From: an uncultured archaeon
Lineage (GTDB): Archaea > Thermoproteota > Nitrososphaeria > Nitrososphaerales > CALBXV01
Assembly: GCA_937890045.1 (NCBI GenBank)
Contig: CALBXV010000524.1
Span: 1-5,944, forward strand
Length of the DNA: 5,944 bases
Direction: 5' to 3'
The position numbers and the translations under genes were made by a program. Under the pieces are notes generated by a model. It saw only the letters and a program-made list of their open reading frames with translations. It had not been told where the DNA came from and did not search any database. Within the stretch, counting starts at the first letter, position 1. Each line of letters starts with the position of its first letter. Shown here one piece after another: positions 5,076 through 5,944 of the stretch.

Positions 5076-5811
5076 AAATATAGTTATATTTTATCATTTA
5101 TTTTTAACGAATAATTGGAAAGAGATATTTAATTTTCATTTATATGAAATTGTAAAGAGTGGATTATACAATGAAACACAACAAATTAATGTTGGAATTA
5201 TTTATAAAAATGAAATAGAATTGGAAGAATTTAATAAAGAATTTCTTGAAAGTTATAAAAAAATAAATGTTTTATATAAAAGACGACATGATTCAGTTCC
5301 AGTTAAACTTTGGAATGATCCATTAAAACTGGTTAATATTCAGTTGGGTGAGGGAGAAACAATTTTAAAAATGATTGAATATTCTAAAGAAAACAGTGAT
5401 GAAGATATTTATTTGTTTTTTCATTCAAAAGGAGTGACGAATCCACCAGATAGAAATAGATCACAAATTTCATATTTTTATGAAAGGGGGTTAAATAAAA
5501 AGTCTGGTGATGGTGAGATTCGTGATTTTATTTTACGAGATATGAGTCATGAATTAATTCGAGAATGGAAAAGAAATATAGATTTTTTAGTGGATAATGA
5601 ATTTTATTATTATATTTGGAATTTTTTTTGGGTGAGAGTATCTTTATTGAAAAAGTTTGATTTCGATTCTTTCAATAAAAATGCACAGTTTCCACGAATA
5701 TATGGGTTAAAAGATCGACATTGGTCTGCAATTTTTCCTATAAATTTATTTGGGGCAGTTAATAATATAGAATATAAAAATATAAAACAATTGATAGGAT
5801 TTATGAATTGA
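5068..5811 (+). CDS. Glycosyltransferase-like protein with FHSKG motif
   Basis: I recognise the pattern but not a family name. DEDIYLFFHSKGVTNP (111-126) resembles the YxHTKG motif of a group of glycosyltransferase-like proteins from bacteria, protists and large viruses. EWKRNIDFLVDNEFYYYIWNFFWVRVSLLKKF (166-197) follows with the spacing of that group's W...L...GNFWWxxxxYLxxL block, and DRHWSAIF (216-223) matches its late E-W segment. The role is probably sugar transfer in glycan assembly. No ATG is available at the 5' end: TTG 5068, overlapping the previous stop by eight bases, gives MNKNIVIFYHLF, with a first strand right at the start, and is preferred to TTG 5056, which would add four residues. 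Neither has a strong Shine-Dalgarno motif, so coupling to the upstream gene is likely. The gene ends in a TTGA overlap with the next. Confidence 0.65.
   Translation: MNKNIVIFYHLFLTNNWKEIFNFHLYEIVKSGLYNETQQINVGIIYKNEIELEEFNKEFLESYKKINVLYKRRHDSVPVKLWNDPLKLVNIQLGEGETILKMIEYSKENSDEDIYLFFHSKGVTNPPDRNRSQISYFYERGLNKKSGDGEIRDFILRDMSHELIREWKRNIDFLVDNEFYYYIWNFFWVRVSLLKKFDFDSFNKNAQFPRIYGLKDRHWSAIFPINLFGAVNNIEYKNIKQLIGFMN
5796..5799 (+). promoter_or_regulatory. AGGA ribosome-binding site deciding a TTG start
   Basis: AGGA ends eight bases before TTG 5808. Together with the TTGA stop/start overlap, and the immediate onset of the DUF616 opening strand, it supports a TTG start for the last gene. Confidence 0.55.
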
Positions 5812-5944
5812 AATCAATAATTTATACTTCAGTATTTGGTGGATATGATGATCCAACAGAACAAAAATTACCAAATGGTTGGGATTGGAAATGTTTTAGT
5901 GAAGAAAATAGTTTATCATTATATACAGACAATACGAGAAATGC
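5808..5944 (+). CDS. DUF616 (TOD1/MUCI70-like) glycosyltransferase-like protein, 3'-partial
   Basis: The 45 visible codons begin KSIIYTSVFGGYDDP (2-16), which matches the KIVVYTAIFGxYDxL opening of DUF616, a domain known from plant TOD1/MUCI70 proteins and many bacterial glycan loci and considered glycosyltransferase-like. WDWKCFSEENSL (25-36) matches the following block, in which this family has a W or D and then CFTD. The start is TTG, overlapping the previous stop by four bases. The right edge of the window cuts the gene, so its length and catalytic residues are unknown. Its place at the end of a run of glycan genes suggests the island continues beyond the window. Confidence 0.72.
   Translation, partial: MKSIIYTSVFGGYDDPTEQKLPNGWDWKCFSEENSLSLYTDNTRN

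Noticed and set aside
4912..5097. Minus-strand open frame of 61 codons
   Set aside because: It is antisense to the well-conserved C-terminus of the second sulfotransferase and is a by-product of AT-rich codons.

Overview
This window is AT-rich, tightly packed and single-stranded in organisation: every credible gene lies on the + strand, with gaps of a few bases or stop/start overlaps (ATGA, GTGA, TTGA). Shine-Dalgarno-like motifs, ATG/GTG/TTG starts and short overlaps indicate a prokaryotic or prokaryotic-virus genome. The proteins are small versions of surface-glycan enzymes, which fits a polysaccharide-modification island of a large tailed phage (for example marine T4-like phages) or an O-antigen/capsule locus of an AT-rich bacterium. 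No structural or replication gene is present to settle this, so the phage reading is an inference.

Region 1-936 (about 34% GC by hand count) holds an unrecognised small protein, possibly running in from the left edge, and a short DegT/DnrJ/EryC1-type PLP aminotransferase lacking the usual C-terminal domain. Region 941-2505 holds a small PAPS sulfotransferase-like gene and a GT9/heptosyltransferase-like gene. A perfect 17-bp direct repeat (934-950 and 1489-1505) brackets the sulfotransferase gene. The left copy contains the first six codons of the GT9 gene, so the sulfotransferase looks like a cassette inserted at a former ATGA junction between aminotransferase and GT9 gene. Both genes of this region also appear to have lost their natural 3' ends to one-base deletions: adding one A near 1434-1438, or one T at each of 2381-2383 and 2395-2397, gives longer proteins that end exactly at the next gene start.

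Region 2498-5944 (about 25% GC in the stretch counted) holds an HtrL/YibB (WlaTC-like) protein, a class I SAM methyltransferase, a GT32-like (Gly_transf_sug) glycosyltransferase with a DXD motif, a second and unrelated sulfotransferase, an unnamed glycosyltransferase-like protein with an FHSKG motif, and the 5' end of a DUF616 (TOD1/MUCI70-like) protein cut by the right edge.

Taken together the genes could supply an amino sugar (aminotransferase), build a glycan (GT9, GT32, HtrL, FHSKG and DUF616 proteins) and decorate it by methylation and sulfation. No promoter, terminator, RNA gene, CRISPR array or transposase was recognised. Apart from 2388-2497, which holds an apparent frameshifted coding remnant, there is no sizeable non-coding stretch.
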